This document shows, one piece after another, positions 7,929 through 17,273 of a stretch of 64,000 nt of DNA. The notes beneath the pieces were generated by a model. It was not told where the DNA came from, did not search any database, and worked only from the letters and a program-made list of their open reading frames with translations. Both the position numbers and the translations under genes were made by a program. How positions within the stretch are numbered: the stretch's first letter is position 1; the number at the start of each line of letters is the position of its first letter. This DNA is from Mobilibacterium timonense (lineage in GTDB: Bacteria; Bacillota; Clostridia; Peptostreptococcales; Anaerovoracaceae): assembly GCF_900155555.1 (NCBI RefSeq), contig NZ_FUHN01000008.1, forward strand, positions 566,117 to 630,116. Reading direction: 5' to 3'.

Positions 7929-8030
7929 CGGGATTTGAAAATATTGATATCCCGCCGTAGGCCGATCAGAAAAACATGAGTTTCCTACGACGGGATAACG
8001 TTTTTAATTAGATCCCGCCGTGGATCACAA
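7929..8030. repeat. Inverted and direct repeats of ATCCCGCCGT
   Basis: ATCCCGCCGTAGG (7949-7961) pairs with CCTACGACGGGAT (7984-7996), one mismatch. It recurs directly as ATCCCGCCGTGG (8012-8023). Each direct copy is followed by ATCA and AACATGA, so about 33 bases are duplicated. CGGGAT near 7929 can also pair with ATCCCG. Confidence 0.6.
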
Positions 8031-8100
8031 ACATGATTCTTGTAATTGCTGTTTCTGTATACCTGATTTTGATGAATTTTATTGCAATTATGGCGGACAG

Positions 8101-8261
8101 TTGCATGTATTATGCAAGCATAACAGCCCTGGTCACCACGGATGGAAGCTTCCACGGAAAACGCCGGAGATTCCTACACCGTGGAAAACACCAAAGAAAC
8201 CTTCCATGGTAAAACGAAAAAAATCTTCCATGGTATATGAGATCTCTCATATATCATGGAA
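8101..8261. repeat. Cluster of TTCCATGG-type dyads
   Basis: TTGCAT-GTATT-ATGCAA (8101-8117), TGGAAGCTTCCA (8143-8154), then repeated half-sites TTCCACGG, CCGTGGAA, TTCCATGGTAAAACG and TTCCATGGTATATGAGA. The last pairs with the inverted TCATATATCATGGAA to form a dyad spanning 8226-8261. No credible gene lies in 7663-8339. Confidence 0.6.
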
Positions 8262-8339
8262 GCCATCGTTGGTACTCTGGTCCAGTCGCTGCTCCAGCTG
8301 CACCTGTTCTTCGACCGCGAGTATTCTACAGCCGTGCCG

Positions 8340-9338
8340 CTACTCCATCTGTCCGCTTATCGCGTCCAGTATGTCTGCGGCTATCTCCGCCTGCTGCTCG
8401 TCCAGATCATCCGGCAGGTGGTCCTTCAGTTCTTCAAGGGAGCTGCGTGTGTAGTTGCGCCCGGCCAGGAGTTCTTCCAGCTCCGGAAAAACAGTTGTGT
8501 CCAGGGAGTCTGAGTAAAGTCGCGCTTCCTGGATGGTCTCGCCCTTCATGCTCAGCTGGGCGTTGATGTTTCCCCAGCTCCGGCGCTCATCCAGTTCCAC
8601 GTCGAACGGGATGCGCCGGCCGTAGCGCCACTCCTCGGAGGAATATTTTTTTACGAGCTCCGCCAGGGCCGGATCATTGTCCGGATCAAGTGCCGGGCGG
8701 GAATCCGGGGTGCCGCCGTATACCTTCGCGAAGGACCTTATCAGGCTGTCGCACAGCATGTCCTTGTCGATGTCGGGCCTGTAGGCGCTGAGGTTGGTGA
8801 CCCTGGATCGCACGGACTGGACGCCGTGGGACTTGAGCTTGGCTTTGGACACCTGCAGATAGTTGGACAAGTCGTCGAAGTTGACGTCCATCATCAGGGT
8901 GCCGTGGTGGTAGCAGCGGCCCTGGCTGGAGTAATAGGCGTGGCCGGAGAACTTCGCCCCGTCGATCGTCAGGTCGTTCCTCCCGGTCACCTCGGCGTGG
9001 ATGCCCAGGTTTTCCACGGCCTGGAGGATCACCTGGTTCTGCTTAGGCACGCTGTACATGTCCTGCGGGGCGATTATGGTAAAATTCAGGTTCCCCAGGT
9101 CGTGGTACACGGCGCCGCCTCCTGAAAGGCGGCGGGCCAGGTGGGCACCGTCCCGGTCAATGGCCTCGACTTTGCATTCGCGCCACGGGTTCTGGTTTTT
9201 TCCGATGACAACAGTATTGGCGTTCTGCCAGAGGTACAGGATCACCTCATCAGATCCGCCGTTCATGGTGAGCAGTTCTTCCGCCGCCAGGTTCACGTAA
9301 GGATTCGTACAATCCGTAATGATAGTGGTCAGTTTCAT
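8340..9338 (-). CDS. lplA: Lipoate-protein ligase A
   Basis: 332 residues, the bacterial LplA length including the C-terminal accessory domain. Motifs are RRLSGGGAVYHDLGNLNFTI near residues 69-88 (the lipoyl-AMP loop), TIDGAKFSGHAYY near 127-139 (binding Lys) and HHGTLMM. It activates lipoate with ATP and attaches it to the GcvH lysine. It is the last gene of the minus-strand gcv run, downstream of gcvPB, but a terminator-like hairpin lies between them, so it may be expressed partly by read-through. Confidence 0.93.
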   Translation of the reverse strand: MKLTTIITDCTNPYVNLAAEELLTMNGGSDEVILYLWQNANTVVIGKNQNPWRECKVEAIDRDGAHLARRLSGGGAVYHDLGNLNFTIIAPQDMYSVPKQNQVILQAVENLGIHAEVTGRNDLTIDGAKFSGHAYYSSQGRCYHHGTLMMDVNFDDLSNYLQVSKAKLKSHGVQSVRSRVTNLSAYRPDIDKDMLCDSLIRSFAKVYGGTPDSRPALDPDNDPALAELVKKYSSEEWRYGRRIPFDVELDERRSWGNINAQLSMKGETIQEARLYSDSLDTTVFPELEELLAGRNYTRSSLEELKDHLPDDLDEQQAEIAADILDAISGQME

Positions 9339-9358
9339 ATAAACTTTATCCCTTTAAA

Positions 9359-9394
9359 AGCCCCGGGATCCAAGTTTCTCCCAGATCCCGGGGC
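9359..9394 (-). terminator. Hairpin after gcvPB
   Basis: GCCCCGGGATC (9360-9370) pairs with GATCCCGGGGC (9384-9394), 11 base pairs. Read on the minus strand it is followed by TTTTAAAGGG. It should reduce transcription from gcvPB into lplA. Confidence 0.75.
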
Positions 9395-9442
9395 AATACC
9401 TCGCAATAATTTTATTTTACTTCCGGGAGCGTGTCAGCACAC

Positions 9443-10876
9443 TTACTCAGCCTTTTCCCCGGAGAAGTCGTACTTCAGGATCGGATGTCTGGCTGCTCCC
9501 ACCTCATCCAGTCTCTTGATAGGAGTGGTGACAGGGGATGCCGCCACGGATTCAGGAGACTCGATGATCTTCTTGTAGATGGCTCTGAACGCTGCGATGG
9601 CGTTGTCCAGGACCTCTCTGCTCTCTGTCTCGGTAGGCTCGACCATCAGGGCCTCGTCTACGATGAGAGGGAAGTACATCGTCGGTGGATGGATGCCGAA
9701 GTCCAGAAGTGCCTTGGCAACGTCCAGGGCGCTGACGTTCTTTTCCTTGTGGATGCTCTCCAGGCTCATCACGAACTCGTGCATGCAGGTCGTGTCGTAA
9801 GCGACAGGATAGAGATCCTTGAGCTTTTCCTGCATGTAGTTGGCGTTGAGCACGGCGTTCTTCGCCAGTTCAGGCACGCCGTCCGAACCGTTGAACAGCA
9901 GGTATGTGAGAGCCCGCACCATAACCAGGAAGTTTCCGTAGAATCCCGTCACGCAACCGATGCTCTCAGGAGCCTGTGTGTACTCACCGTCGATGACTCT
10001 CTTGCCAGGGAGGAACTTCGCCAGGAAGTCCTTGCACCCGCAAGGGCCGCTTCCCGGACCGCCGCCTCCGTGAGGCGTGGAGAAGGTCTTGTGGAGGTTC
10101 AGGTGGATCACGTCGAATCCGATGTCTCCAGGGCGGACCATTCCGATAACGGCGTTAAGGTTCGCTCCGTCGTAGTAGCAGAGACCGCCGGCCTCGTGCA
10201 CCAGACGTGTGATCTCCATGATGTTCTCGTCGAAAAGGCCTACCGTGTTAGGGTTGGTGAGCATCAGTCCTGCGGTCTGCGGTCCGAGGTGGGCCTTCAG
10301 GTCGTCCATGTCGATGGTGCCGTGATCGTTGGACTTGATCTCAACTACCTTGTAGCCGGCCATTGCGGCGCTGGCAGGGTTCGTGCCGTGAGCGGAGTCA
10401 GGAACGATGATCTCGGTCCTGCCCTCGTCTCCCCTGCTCTTGTGATATGCCTTGATGAGCAGCAGTCCGGTGAACTCGCCGTGAGCTCCGGCTGCCGGCT
10501 GGAAGGTCATATCGTCCATTCCCGTGATCTCGCACAGGATGTTTCTCAGGGTGTCGATCGCCTCTGTACAGCCCTTTACAGTATCAGCAGGCTGGAGAGG
10601 GTGAACGTTTGTGAATCCCGGGAGAGAAGCCATGGCCTCGTTGATCCTCGGGTTGTGCTTCATGGTGCAGGAGCCGAGCGGATAGAATCCGTCGTTTACT
10701 CCTCTTGCTTCCTTTGCCAGCTGAGTGTAGTGCCTTCCCATCTCGTTCTCGGAGATCTCCGGAAGCTTTGGAGCTTCCTCTCTGAGAGGAGTCTCAGGAA
10801 GTCTGATGTCAACATCGCACTCCGGGAAAATGTCCTGTCCTCTGCCGGGAACGCTTCTTTCGAAAATCAGCTTCAT
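9443..10876 (-). CDS. gcvPB: Glycine dehydrogenase (decarboxylating) subunit 2
   Basis: 477 residues, the usual size of the C-terminal half of P-protein when split. The PLP lysine lies in HLNLHKTFSTPHGGGGPG, followed by the glycine-rich loop. N-terminal LPEISENEMGRHYTQLA and GFYPLGSCTMKHNP are characteristic. With GcvPA it decarboxylates glycine and passes aminomethyl to the GcvH lipoyl arm. It starts two bases past the gcvPA stop, and its ribosome site (AAAGGAGGTGTTCTAGTC) lies in the end of gcvPA, so translation is probably coupled. Confidence 0.96.
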   Translation of the reverse strand: MKLIFERSVPGRGQDIFPECDVDIRLPETPLREEAPKLPEISENEMGRHYTQLAKEARGVNDGFYPLGSCTMKHNPRINEAMASLPGFTNVHPLQPADTVKGCTEAIDTLRNILCEITGMDDMTFQPAAGAHGEFTGLLLIKAYHKSRGDEGRTEIIVPDSAHGTNPASAAMAGYKVVEIKSNDHGTIDMDDLKAHLGPQTAGLMLTNPNTVGLFDENIMEITRLVHEAGGLCYYDGANLNAVIGMVRPGDIGFDVIHLNLHKTFSTPHGGGGPGSGPCGCKDFLAKFLPGKRVIDGEYTQAPESIGCVTGFYGNFLVMVRALTYLLFNGSDGVPELAKNAVLNANYMQEKLKDLYPVAYDTTCMHEFVMSLESIHKEKNVSALDVAKALLDFGIHPPTMYFPLIVDEALMVEPTETESREVLDNAIAAFRAIYKKIIESPESVAASPVTTPIKRLDEVGAARHPILKYDFSGEKAE

Positions 10877-10878
10877 GA

Positions 10879-12195
10879 CTAGAACACCTCCTTTACTGTA
10901 GCTGCCACTTCATCCATGTCTTCCTTCGTGCAGAGCTCTGTGGCGCACCACAGGATCCTGCCGTCCTCGAGAGGAAGTCCGCCTAGGATGCCCTTTTCCT
11001 CCAGAGCAGCCAGGAGCTTGCCTGAGTCAGGGCAGTCCGTCACGAATTCATGGAAAAACTCTTTGTCGTATGTCAGTTTCAGTCCGGCCTTCTCCAGCTG
11101 CTCTGCCAGGTAGTGAGCCTTGGACGTGCAGAGGGTGGCGGCCTGCTTCAGGCCATTAGGGCCTACTGTCGCCAGGTAGATGGAAGCCTTGAGAGCGCAC
11201 TGGGCCTGGTTGGAGCAAACGTTGCTGCTGGCCTTGTCTCTCCTGATGTGCTGCTCTCTTGCCTGGAGCGTGAGGACGAATCCGCGCTCTCCCTGAGAGT
11301 CAGTGGTCTCGCCGACCAGACGGCCGATGATCTTTCTCATGTTCTTCTTGGTGCAGGCCAGGATGCCCAGGTACGGTCCGCCGTATCCGAGTCCCAGTCC
11401 GAGAGGCTGACCCTCGCCGCAGACGATGTCGGCGCCGATCTCGCCAGGAGTTTTCAGGAGTCCCAGCGCGATAGGGTTCACGCTCATGATCAGCTGAGCT
11501 CCGGCCCCGTGTACTATGGATGCGATCTGGTCTGCGTCCTCAACGATGCCGTTGAAGTTAGGATACTGCATGAGGAAGCAGGCTGCGGAAGGATCTCCCT
11601 CCAGCATCTCCTTGAGGGCCTTGAGGTCGGTCTCGCCGTCCACTTCTGGAACTACGACGACCTTGGTGTTCCTTCCGAAGGAATAGGTGTCGACTACCTC
11701 TCTTACTCTGTGGTCTACTGCGTGGGAAATGTAAATGGTGCTGTGCTTCCTGTCGTGGGTCATGGCGCAGGCCTCTGCGGCTGCGGATGCGCCATCATAC
11801 AGGGAAGCATTGGAGATGTCCATACCTGTGAGTTCACAGATCATGGTCTGATATTCGAAAATGGACTGGAGTATGCCCTGGCTTATCTCCGCCTGATATG
11901 GCGTGTAGGCCGTCAGGAACTCCTCCTTGTTTGCTATCGCGTTTACAGTGGCCGGAACGTAGTGGTTGTAAGCTCCGGCTCCTCTGAAGATCTTGTGGAA
12001 AACCTTGTTGTCGTCGGCCATGCCGCTGACGATGGCTGATACCTCGCACTCGGACTTCCCCTTCGGGAAGTTCAGCGTGCCCTTGAATCTCGCCTCTTCA
12101 GGAATGTGCTTGAAGAGATCGTCAAAATCCTTGTAGCCGATCTCGTGGAGCATCTTCAGCTGCTCCTCTTTGGTATTGGGAATGTATGTGCCCAA
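10879..12195 (-). CDS. gcvPA: Glycine dehydrogenase (decarboxylating) subunit 1
   Basis: 438 residues, the N-terminal half of P-protein. Typical features are [13 protein letters not shown] at the start, [21 protein letters not shown], and the C-terminal [23 protein letters not shown]-like stretch (reads [20 protein letters not shown]). The start codon is TTG, supported by AGGAGGTAAAAA immediately before it and by the conserved N-terminus. It forms the alpha2beta2 decarboxylase with GcvPB. It lies 84 bases downstream of gcvH in the same run. Confidence 0.95.
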   Translation of the reverse strand: [438 protein letters not shown]

Positions 12196-12279
12196 TTTTT
12201 ACCTCCTGTTACTGAAACCAGTTTCAAAAAACATACCGGGGTCCGGCAGGGCGACCCCGGCGGGAATTTCAGATCGGGC

Positions 12280-12660
12280 CTATGCCTCTTCCTCCTTGAC
12301 GAACTCGTCGTACTCGTCAGCGCTGAGGAGATCCTCTGTCTCCTGAACGTCGGTGACCTTTACGAACCATGCGTCATATGGATCCTCGTTGATCATCTCA
12401 GGGGAATCAAGAAGTGCCTCGTTGATCTCAGTAACCTTTCCGGAAACAGGAGAGATGATGTCGGATACGGCCTTTACAGACTCTACGTCTCCCAGAGCCT
12501 CTCCAACTGTAAGCTCATCGTCAACTTCTGGCAGGTTTACGAAAACCAGGTCTCCCAGGCTCTCCTGTGCGTAATCGCTGATGCCGATCACGACATCGTC
12601 GCCGTCATAGCGGACCCACTCATGAGACTTTGAATATTTCGGTTCCTTTGGATCGATCAT
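12280..12660 (-). CDS. gcvH: Glycine cleavage system H protein
   Basis: 126 residues, normal length. The lipoylation lysine is Lys63 in GDVESVKAVSDI. SHEWVR near the N-terminus and the C-terminal DPYDAWFVKV are family hallmarks. It carries the aminomethyl group between P-, T- and L-proteins. AAGGAGAAGAACA precedes the ATG. It is followed by a GC-rich hairpin (GGGGTC...GACCCC, about 12239-12257) in the gap before gcvPA, which might tune stoichiometry. Confidence 0.97.
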   Translation of the reverse strand: MIDPKEPKYSKSHEWVRYDGDDVVIGISDYAQESLGDLVFVNLPEVDDELTVGEALGDVESVKAVSDIISPVSGKVTEINEALLDSPEMINEDPYDAWFVKVTDVQETEDLLSADEYDEFVKEEEA

Positions 12661-12753
12661 TGTTCTTCTCCTTATTATGAAAATTTATTGTGTTTATTCT
12701 CACGCGCCGTGGCGCATAAAAACCGCTTTACCGGAAGCCCTTTTTTCAAAGAC

Positions 12754-13848
12754 CTACTTCGACCTCTTGTAGAAAGGCAGCTTCACCTGCTCGGCATCGA
12801 CCATCCTGCCTCTTACGTCCACCTGTACAGGTGCGCCGATTTCCCTCTTGGATGAGTCCACGATGGCCATTGCGTAGGAACCTCCCAGGTAAGGAAGGAA
12901 CGTGCCGGAGGTGGTGTGGCCGATGACCTCGCCGTCTCTGTAGACGTCGCAGTGCTCTCTTACGATACCTCTTCCGGTGACCTTGATGCCGACTCTTCTC
13001 CTTGCGAGAGGCTGATCAGCGACCAGGGCGTCCTTTCCGATGAAGTCGTCCTTGTCCATCTTTACGGCGAAGCCCAGGCCCGCAGTCTTTGGGGAAACTG
13101 TGTCGTCCATGTCGTTTCCGTAGAGAGGCATGGCGGCTTCCATTCTAAGGGTGTCTCTTGCGCCCAGTCCGCAAGGGAGGATGCCGAACTCCTCGCCGGC
13201 CTTGAGGATCATCTCCCACAGAGCAGGAGCGTTCTCAGCTGCGGAGTAGATCTCGAATCCGTCCTCGCCGGTGTATCCGGTCCTGGATACCACGCAGTCG
13301 ATGTCTCCGACCTTGCCGTTGAAGATAGCCGTGTAGTACACCTCAGGAATGGACTCAGGTGCGGCGATCTTCGCCAGGATCTCAGGGGACTTCGGCCCCT
13401 GGAGAGCCAGCTGGCACCAGTTGTCGCTGTCGTTCACCAGCTTCACATCGCAGCCCTCAGGAACGTGGCTGCACATCCAGTTGTAGTCCTTCTCGGTGTT
13501 TGCGGCGTTTACGACCACGAAGTAATCGTTGTCTCCCCTCTTGTAGACGATCAAATCGTCTACGGTACCGCCGTTCTCGTTGCACATAGGGCTGTAGCGC
13601 GCCTGCCAGTCCTCCATGTCGGTGAAGTCGTTGGTCAGCACATAGTTCAGGTACTTCAGGCTGTCAGGGCCGGATACCAGGATCTCTCCCATGTGGGAAA
13701 CATCGAAGAGGCCTGCGGCAGTGCGAACCGCCATGTGTTCCTTCTTGATGCCTGTCTCGTACTGTACAGGAAGGATGAATCCCCCGAAAGGTACCATCTT
13801 TCCGCCGTATTTGACATGAGTTTCGTAGAGTGGTGTTTTCTTTTCCAT
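12754..13848 (-). CDS. gcvT: Aminomethyltransferase (glycine cleavage T-protein)
   Basis: 364 residues. Motifs are [28 protein letters not shown], the [13 protein letters not shown] folate-site region and the C-terminal [12 protein letters not shown]. It transfers the aminomethyl carbon to tetrahydrofolate, releasing ammonia and 5,10-methylene-THF. I start at 13848 because GGAGG is 7 bases upstream; the ATG at 13854 sits too close to that site. It is the first gene after a good promoter. No glycine riboswitch is evident in the 40-130 bases upstream. Confidence 0.96.
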   Translation of the reverse strand: MEKKTPLYETHVKYGGKMVPFGGFILPVQYETGIKKEHMAVRTAAGLFDVSHMGEILVSGPDSLKYLNYVLTNDFTDMEDWQARYSPMCNENGGTVDDLIVYKRGDNDYFVVVNAANTEKDYNWMCSHVPEGCDVKLVNDSDNWCQLALQGPKSPEILAKIAAPESIPEVYYTAIFNGKVGDIDCVVSRTGYTGEDGFEIYSAAENAPALWEMILKAGEEFGILPCGLGARDTLRMEAAMPLYGNDMDDTVSPKTAGLGFAVKMDKDDFIGKDALVADQPLARRRVGIKVTGRGIVREHCDVYRDGEVIGHTTSGTFLPYLGGSYAMAIVDSSKREIGAPVQVDVRGRMVDAEQVKLPFYKRSK

Positions 13849-13885
13849 TTCCATGCCTCCGTTGTTCGTCTAGAGATACACTGGG

Positions 13886-13914
13886 ATTTTACCACAGGGG
13901 GTATAGACCGTCAA
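13886..13914 (-). promoter_or_regulatory. Promoter of the gcvT-gcvH-gcvPA-gcvPB run
   Basis: On the minus strand: TTGACG (13914-13909), a 17-base spacer and TAAAAT (13891-13886). The gcvT start is about 30 bases past the predicted transcription start, so there is no room for a leader riboswitch from this promoter. Confidence 0.75.
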
Positions 13915-14063
13915 CGAGCTGTGACGGCCGGAAACCCGCTGTTTATCATGTGTTTCCAGTTATCTTCTTAACGATTGGGGCAATGCGGGGAGTAACGGGC
14001 TGACGAGAAAGTCTACCGTTTCAGTGGTGGTTTTGTTCTCTTTGAAAAACAAAAAACCGGCGG

Positions 14064-14696
14064 TCAGACCGGCAGGTTGCGGATGAATCGCAGGAGAGGA
14101 TTGATGTTGTAAAGGTATCCCGCGATATATGAGTTGTTGAGACTTTCGTTAATGGCGTGGAGGTGCTCAGGCATGAGTACTCCCGCCAGGGGGAACATGA
14201 ATGCAAGAAAAAGAAAGACCAGTATCACTCCCCGAACGGCGCCCAGCAGCATGCCCACCGAGGCATCCACGCGGCCGAACACAGTCTTTTCCCGGCGCCC
14301 CCTGGAGATCCTGCGTATGATGATGGATGCCACGATCCAGGTCGCCAGCACGATCAGGAGAAAGGACATGACGTTGATGATGGCGTTTGCGAAGTGGGCC
14401 GTGTTCTGGGACGGCTGCTGCACTCCCATGGCCTGGATGATGGAGGCCAGAAAATCCGGGACGTACTGGGTGATGTCGAAGGTGCCTGAGGCGGCCAGTT
14501 CCGTCAGATGGGTGTTTATCTCATCGCTGACCGGTGTGGCCATGAGGAGGCTGGCCACGTCCTGGGTAAAAGAGACTCCCAGTATCAGGGCGGCGGTCCA
14601 GGCCAGGAGGCGGATCAGGATGTGGGCGAAGCCGCGGGCCCTCCCCCGGACGGTGGATATTATGAAGATCAGGATCACGGTTATATCGAGTGCCAT
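14064..14696 (-). CDS. CvpA family membrane protein
   Basis: 210 residues from the ATG at 14696 (MALDITVILIFI), which has AAAGGTAG upstream; the open frame extends further but the added stretch is basic and unlike the family. CvpA features are four hydrophobic segments (about 3-20, 28-47, 98-120 and 145-165), the RGRARGF loop and the GRVDASVGMLLGAVRG motif near the third and fourth segments. CvpA proteins are linked to colicin V production and envelope integrity; the exact role is unknown. It is monocistronic and convergent with nothing. Confidence 0.8.
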   Translation of the reverse strand: MALDITVILIFIISTVRGRARGFAHILIRLLAWTAALILGVSFTQDVASLLMATPVSDEINTHLTELAASGTFDITQYVPDFLASIIQAMGVQQPSQNTAHFANAIINVMSFLLIVLATWIVASIIIRRISRGRREKTVFGRVDASVGMLLGAVRGVILVFLFLAFMFPLAGVLMPEHLHAINESLNNSYIAGYLYNINPLLRFIRNLPV

Positions 14697-15080
14697 AAAA
14701 ACTACCTTTATGTACTGAAAAAATGCCGGGGTCTTCACGCTGCCCCGCTTCTTTCTCGCGAGCCTGGCGAGACGGAGTCTCCGGCGGATGAGATATCTTT
14801 TACCACAGGCGTACGAACATTGCAAGGAGCGGTCACATACGCCCGTTTTGAAAATGTCACTAAAAGTGCTGTGAAACCCCACATATGACCCGCTGTCAAT
14901 CCTTGAAAAAGAGGGGGAGCGTGTTATAATCATCAAGGATGCTGTGTAGACCACGGGACAAGGAACGGCCTGCAGGTGTACAGCGTTATGAGGCGTATCT
15001 CAAGCCTCAGGCATCAACGAAGACTCCGCTGACGCGGGGCCCGTAACCCAATATTTTACATTACATGGAGGTCATGAAAG
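14697..15080. other. Divergent intergenic region cvpA / M24 peptidase
   Basis: 384 bases with no gene. The right part holds the peptidase promoter (14903-14930) and a ~140-base leader with TGAGGC-GTATCTCAA-GCCTCA and CCGCTGACGCGG stems. I do not recognise a riboswitch class in it. Confidence 0.5.
14903..14930 (+). promoter_or_regulatory. Promoter of the M24 peptidase gene
   Basis: TTGAAA (14903-14908), a 16-base spacer and TATAAT (14925-14930). The start codon is 151 bases further on, leaving an unusually long leader. Confidence 0.65.
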
Positions 15081-16172
15081 ATGGACACAAATAAGCTCAA
15101 CAGAATTGTGGCTAAGATGAAGGAGAAGGATCTGTACCAGCTGATCATCACCGATCCTACATCTATTTTCTATCTGATAGGCAAGTGGATCATTCCTGGA
15201 GAGAGAATGCACGCGCTGTACATCAATGTTGACGGAGACAACCACTTCGTAATCAACAAGCTGTTCCCGCAGGAAGAGGACCTTGGAGCTCCTATTACAT
15301 ATTATGACGACGTTGATGACGGCGTTGAGGTGCTGGCTCAGTACGTTCACAAGGACAAGCCGATCGGCGTTGACAAGAACTGGCCTGCTCACTTCCTGCT
15401 GAGACTGCAGGAGCTGGGAGCCGGAAGCGCTTTCGTGAACGGATCCAAGATCGTCGACAAGGTTCGTCAGATCAAGAGCCCTGAGGAGGCTCAGCTCATG
15501 AGAGAGTCCGCAGCCAAGATCGACCAGGTAATGGATAAGCTGATCCCTTGGGTAGCAAAGGGGCTGACAGAGAGAGAGCTGAACGCGAAGTGCCTGGAGC
15601 TCTGCGAAGAGGTTGGATTCTCCGGACCTTCCTTCGACCCTATCACAGCATACGCTAAGGGTGCAGCTGACCCTCACCACATCACAGACGATTCCAAGGG
15701 CAAGCACGGTGACTGCGTCATCCTGGACATCGGTGGAATGTGGAAGAACTACGCTTCAGATATCACCAGGACCGTATTCATCGGCGAGGTGAGCGAGCGT
15801 CAGAAGGAGATCTACGACATCGTTCTCGAGGCGAACAAGAGAGGTATCGCTGCTGCTAAGCCTGGCGCAAAGATGAGCGACGTCGACAAGGCAGGAAGAG
15901 ACTACATCGCTTCCAAGGGCTATGGCGAGTACTTCACACACAGACTGGGACACTCCATCGGAATGGAGGACCACGAGGTCGGCGACGTTTCCCTGGTGAA
16001 CGACGAGATCATCGAGGTTGGACAGTGCTTCTCCGTTGAGCCTGGCATTTACCTGGCAGACGAGGGCATCGGTGTGAGGATCGAGGACATCGTATACATC
16101 ACAGAGGATGGCTGCGAGGTACTGAACCACTATCCTAAGGACGACATCATCGTTGTTCCTGACGGAGAGTAA
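15081..16172 (+). CDS. M24 family metallopeptidase (Xaa-Pro aminopeptidase/dipeptidase)
   Basis: 363 residues: a creatinase-type N-terminal domain (about 1-130) and a pita-bread catalytic domain. The five metal ligands are visible in order: Asp in ILDIGG, Asp in SDITRT, His in HRLGHSIGM, Glu in SVEPGIY and Glu in RIEDIVY. It removes or splits N-terminal Xaa-Pro from peptides in the cytoplasm. It precedes a proline iminopeptidase, so the pair should finish proline-containing peptides. Whether it is PepP- or PepQ-like cannot be decided by eye. Confidence 0.88.
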   Translation: MDTNKLNRIVAKMKEKDLYQLIITDPTSIFYLIGKWIIPGERMHALYINVDGDNHFVINKLFPQEEDLGAPITYYDDVDDGVEVLAQYVHKDKPIGVDKNWPAHFLLRLQELGAGSAFVNGSKIVDKVRQIKSPEEAQLMRESAAKIDQVMDKLIPWVAKGLTERELNAKCLELCEEVGFSGPSFDPITAYAKGAADPHHITDDSKGKHGDCVILDIGGMWKNYASDITRTVFIGEVSERQKEIYDIVLEANKRGIAAAKPGAKMSDVDKAGRDYIASKGYGEYFTHRLGHSIGMEDHEVGDVSLVNDEIIEVGQCFSVEPGIYLADEGIGVRIEDIVYITEDGCEVLNHYPKDDIIVVPDGE

Positions 16173-16204
16173 GCGCCGAAGAACATAGAATATCGTATAT
16201 AAAA

Positions 16205-16239
16205 GGATGCCGGAAGCAGCTTGTGGCTGCTCCCGGTAT
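16205..16239 (+). terminator. Hairpin between the M24 peptidase and the iminopeptidase
   Basis: GATGCCGGAAGCAGC (16205-16219) pairs with GCTGCTCCCGGTATC (16225-16239) with two mismatches; only a weak T-run follows. It is probably a leaky terminator or processing hairpin, so the downstream gene may be partly co-transcribed. Confidence 0.45.
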
Positions 16240-16281
16240 CTTATCGGGGGAAAAGGTTTAATTTTTAACAGGAGGACAGAC

Positions 16282-17175
16282 ATGGCAAAGGTCACAGAAG
16301 GGTATATGCCATTTCTCGGCTACAAGACATACTACAGGATCGTGGGAGAGAGGAAGGACAACGGAAAGGCTCCGCTGATCTGTCTCCACGGCGGACCTGG
16401 CTCCACGCACAACTACTATGAGGTACTGGACAATGTCGCAGACGATGACGACCGTCAGATCATCATGTACGACCAGATCGGCTGCGGAAACTCATATCTG
16501 GACGGACATCCTGAGCTGTGGACGCAGGACACATGGCTGGACGAGCTGGACGCTCTGAGAAAATATCTCGACCTGGACGAGTGCCACATCATCGGACAGT
16601 CCTGGGGCGGCATGATGCAGATAGCTTACGCTATCGAGAGAGGCGCCAAGGGAGTTAAGTCCTACATCATCTCCAGCGGCCACCCATCCAGCAGCCTCTG
16701 GGAGAAGGAAGGCCTGAGACGTATCAAGATGATGCCTCAGGACATGCAGGACGCCATCAACCACGCCCTGAAGACAGAGGATTTCTCAGGAGAGGCATAT
16801 GACAGAGCAGTTGCCGAGTACATGCACAGATACTGTGACTACTGGATCGGCGACAAGGCACCTGAGTGCTGCACACGCCCTAAGAAGTCCGGCGGAGAGG
16901 CTTACCTCTACGGATGGGGCCCTAACGAGTTCGCACCTACCGGAAGCCTGAAGGACTTCGAGTACGTTGACAGACTGGGCGAGATCAAGGTTCCGTCCCT
17001 GATCTGCAGCGGAATCTCCGACCTGTGCTCACCGCTGATCGCGAAGACCATGGCAGACGGTATCCCGAACTCCAGATGGATCCTCTGGGAGAGATCAAGA
17101 CACACATGCTTCGTAGACAGACACGATGATTACTGCAAGGTACTCATTCCGTGGATGAACGAGCACGACAAGTAG
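16282..17175 (+). CDS. pip: Proline iminopeptidase family alpha/beta hydrolase
   Basis: 297 residues from the ATG at 16282, preceded by AACAGGAGGACAGAC; the longer open frame has no support. Motifs are the oxyanion loop LHGGPGSTHNYY, DQIGCGNS, the nucleophile elbow GQSWGG (Ser), and C-terminal SRHTCFVD for the catalytic His. Family members cleave N-terminal proline from peptides. It sits 110 bases after the M24 peptidase. It could be another aminopeptidase of the S33 family. Confidence 0.82.
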   Translation: MAKVTEGYMPFLGYKTYYRIVGERKDNGKAPLICLHGGPGSTHNYYEVLDNVADDDDRQIIMYDQIGCGNSYLDGHPELWTQDTWLDELDALRKYLDLDECHIIGQSWGGMMQIAYAIERGAKGVKSYIISSGHPSSSLWEKEGLRRIKMMPQDMQDAINHALKTEDFSGEAYDRAVAEYMHRYCDYWIGDKAPECCTRPKKSGGEAYLYGWGPNEFAPTGSLKDFEYVDRLGEIKVPSLICSGISDLCSPLIAKTMADGIPNSRWILWERSRHTCFVDRHDDYCKVLIPWMNEHDK

Positions 17176-17225
17176 TCGGCCGATGCGGCGCCTGGCCCGA
17201 GCGAGGGCCTTTGATATGAAAAAAC

Positions 17226-17273
17226 AAAAAGCGGAGAAGCCACGGTTATGATGCCCGGCTTCTTCGCTTTTTT
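17226..17273 (+). terminator. Intrinsic terminator after pip
   Basis: AAAAAGCGGAGAAGCC (17226-17241) pairs with GGCTTCTTCGCTTTTT (17257-17272), one mismatch, ending in a T-run. The A-run on the other side could make it bidirectional. Confidence 0.85.

Noticed and set aside
8020-8566. Several open frames in the lpd/lplA gap
   Set aside because: They lie on repeats and on the antisense of lplA, with no ribosome site or family features.
9431-10882. 483-codon plus-strand open frame
   Set aside because: It is the antisense shadow of gcvPB; no ribosome site and a composition typical of the reverse of a GC-rich gene.
13855-14000. Glycine riboswitch upstream of gcvT
   Set aside because: The promoter is only ~40 bases from the start codon and none of the aptamer's conserved blocks are present.
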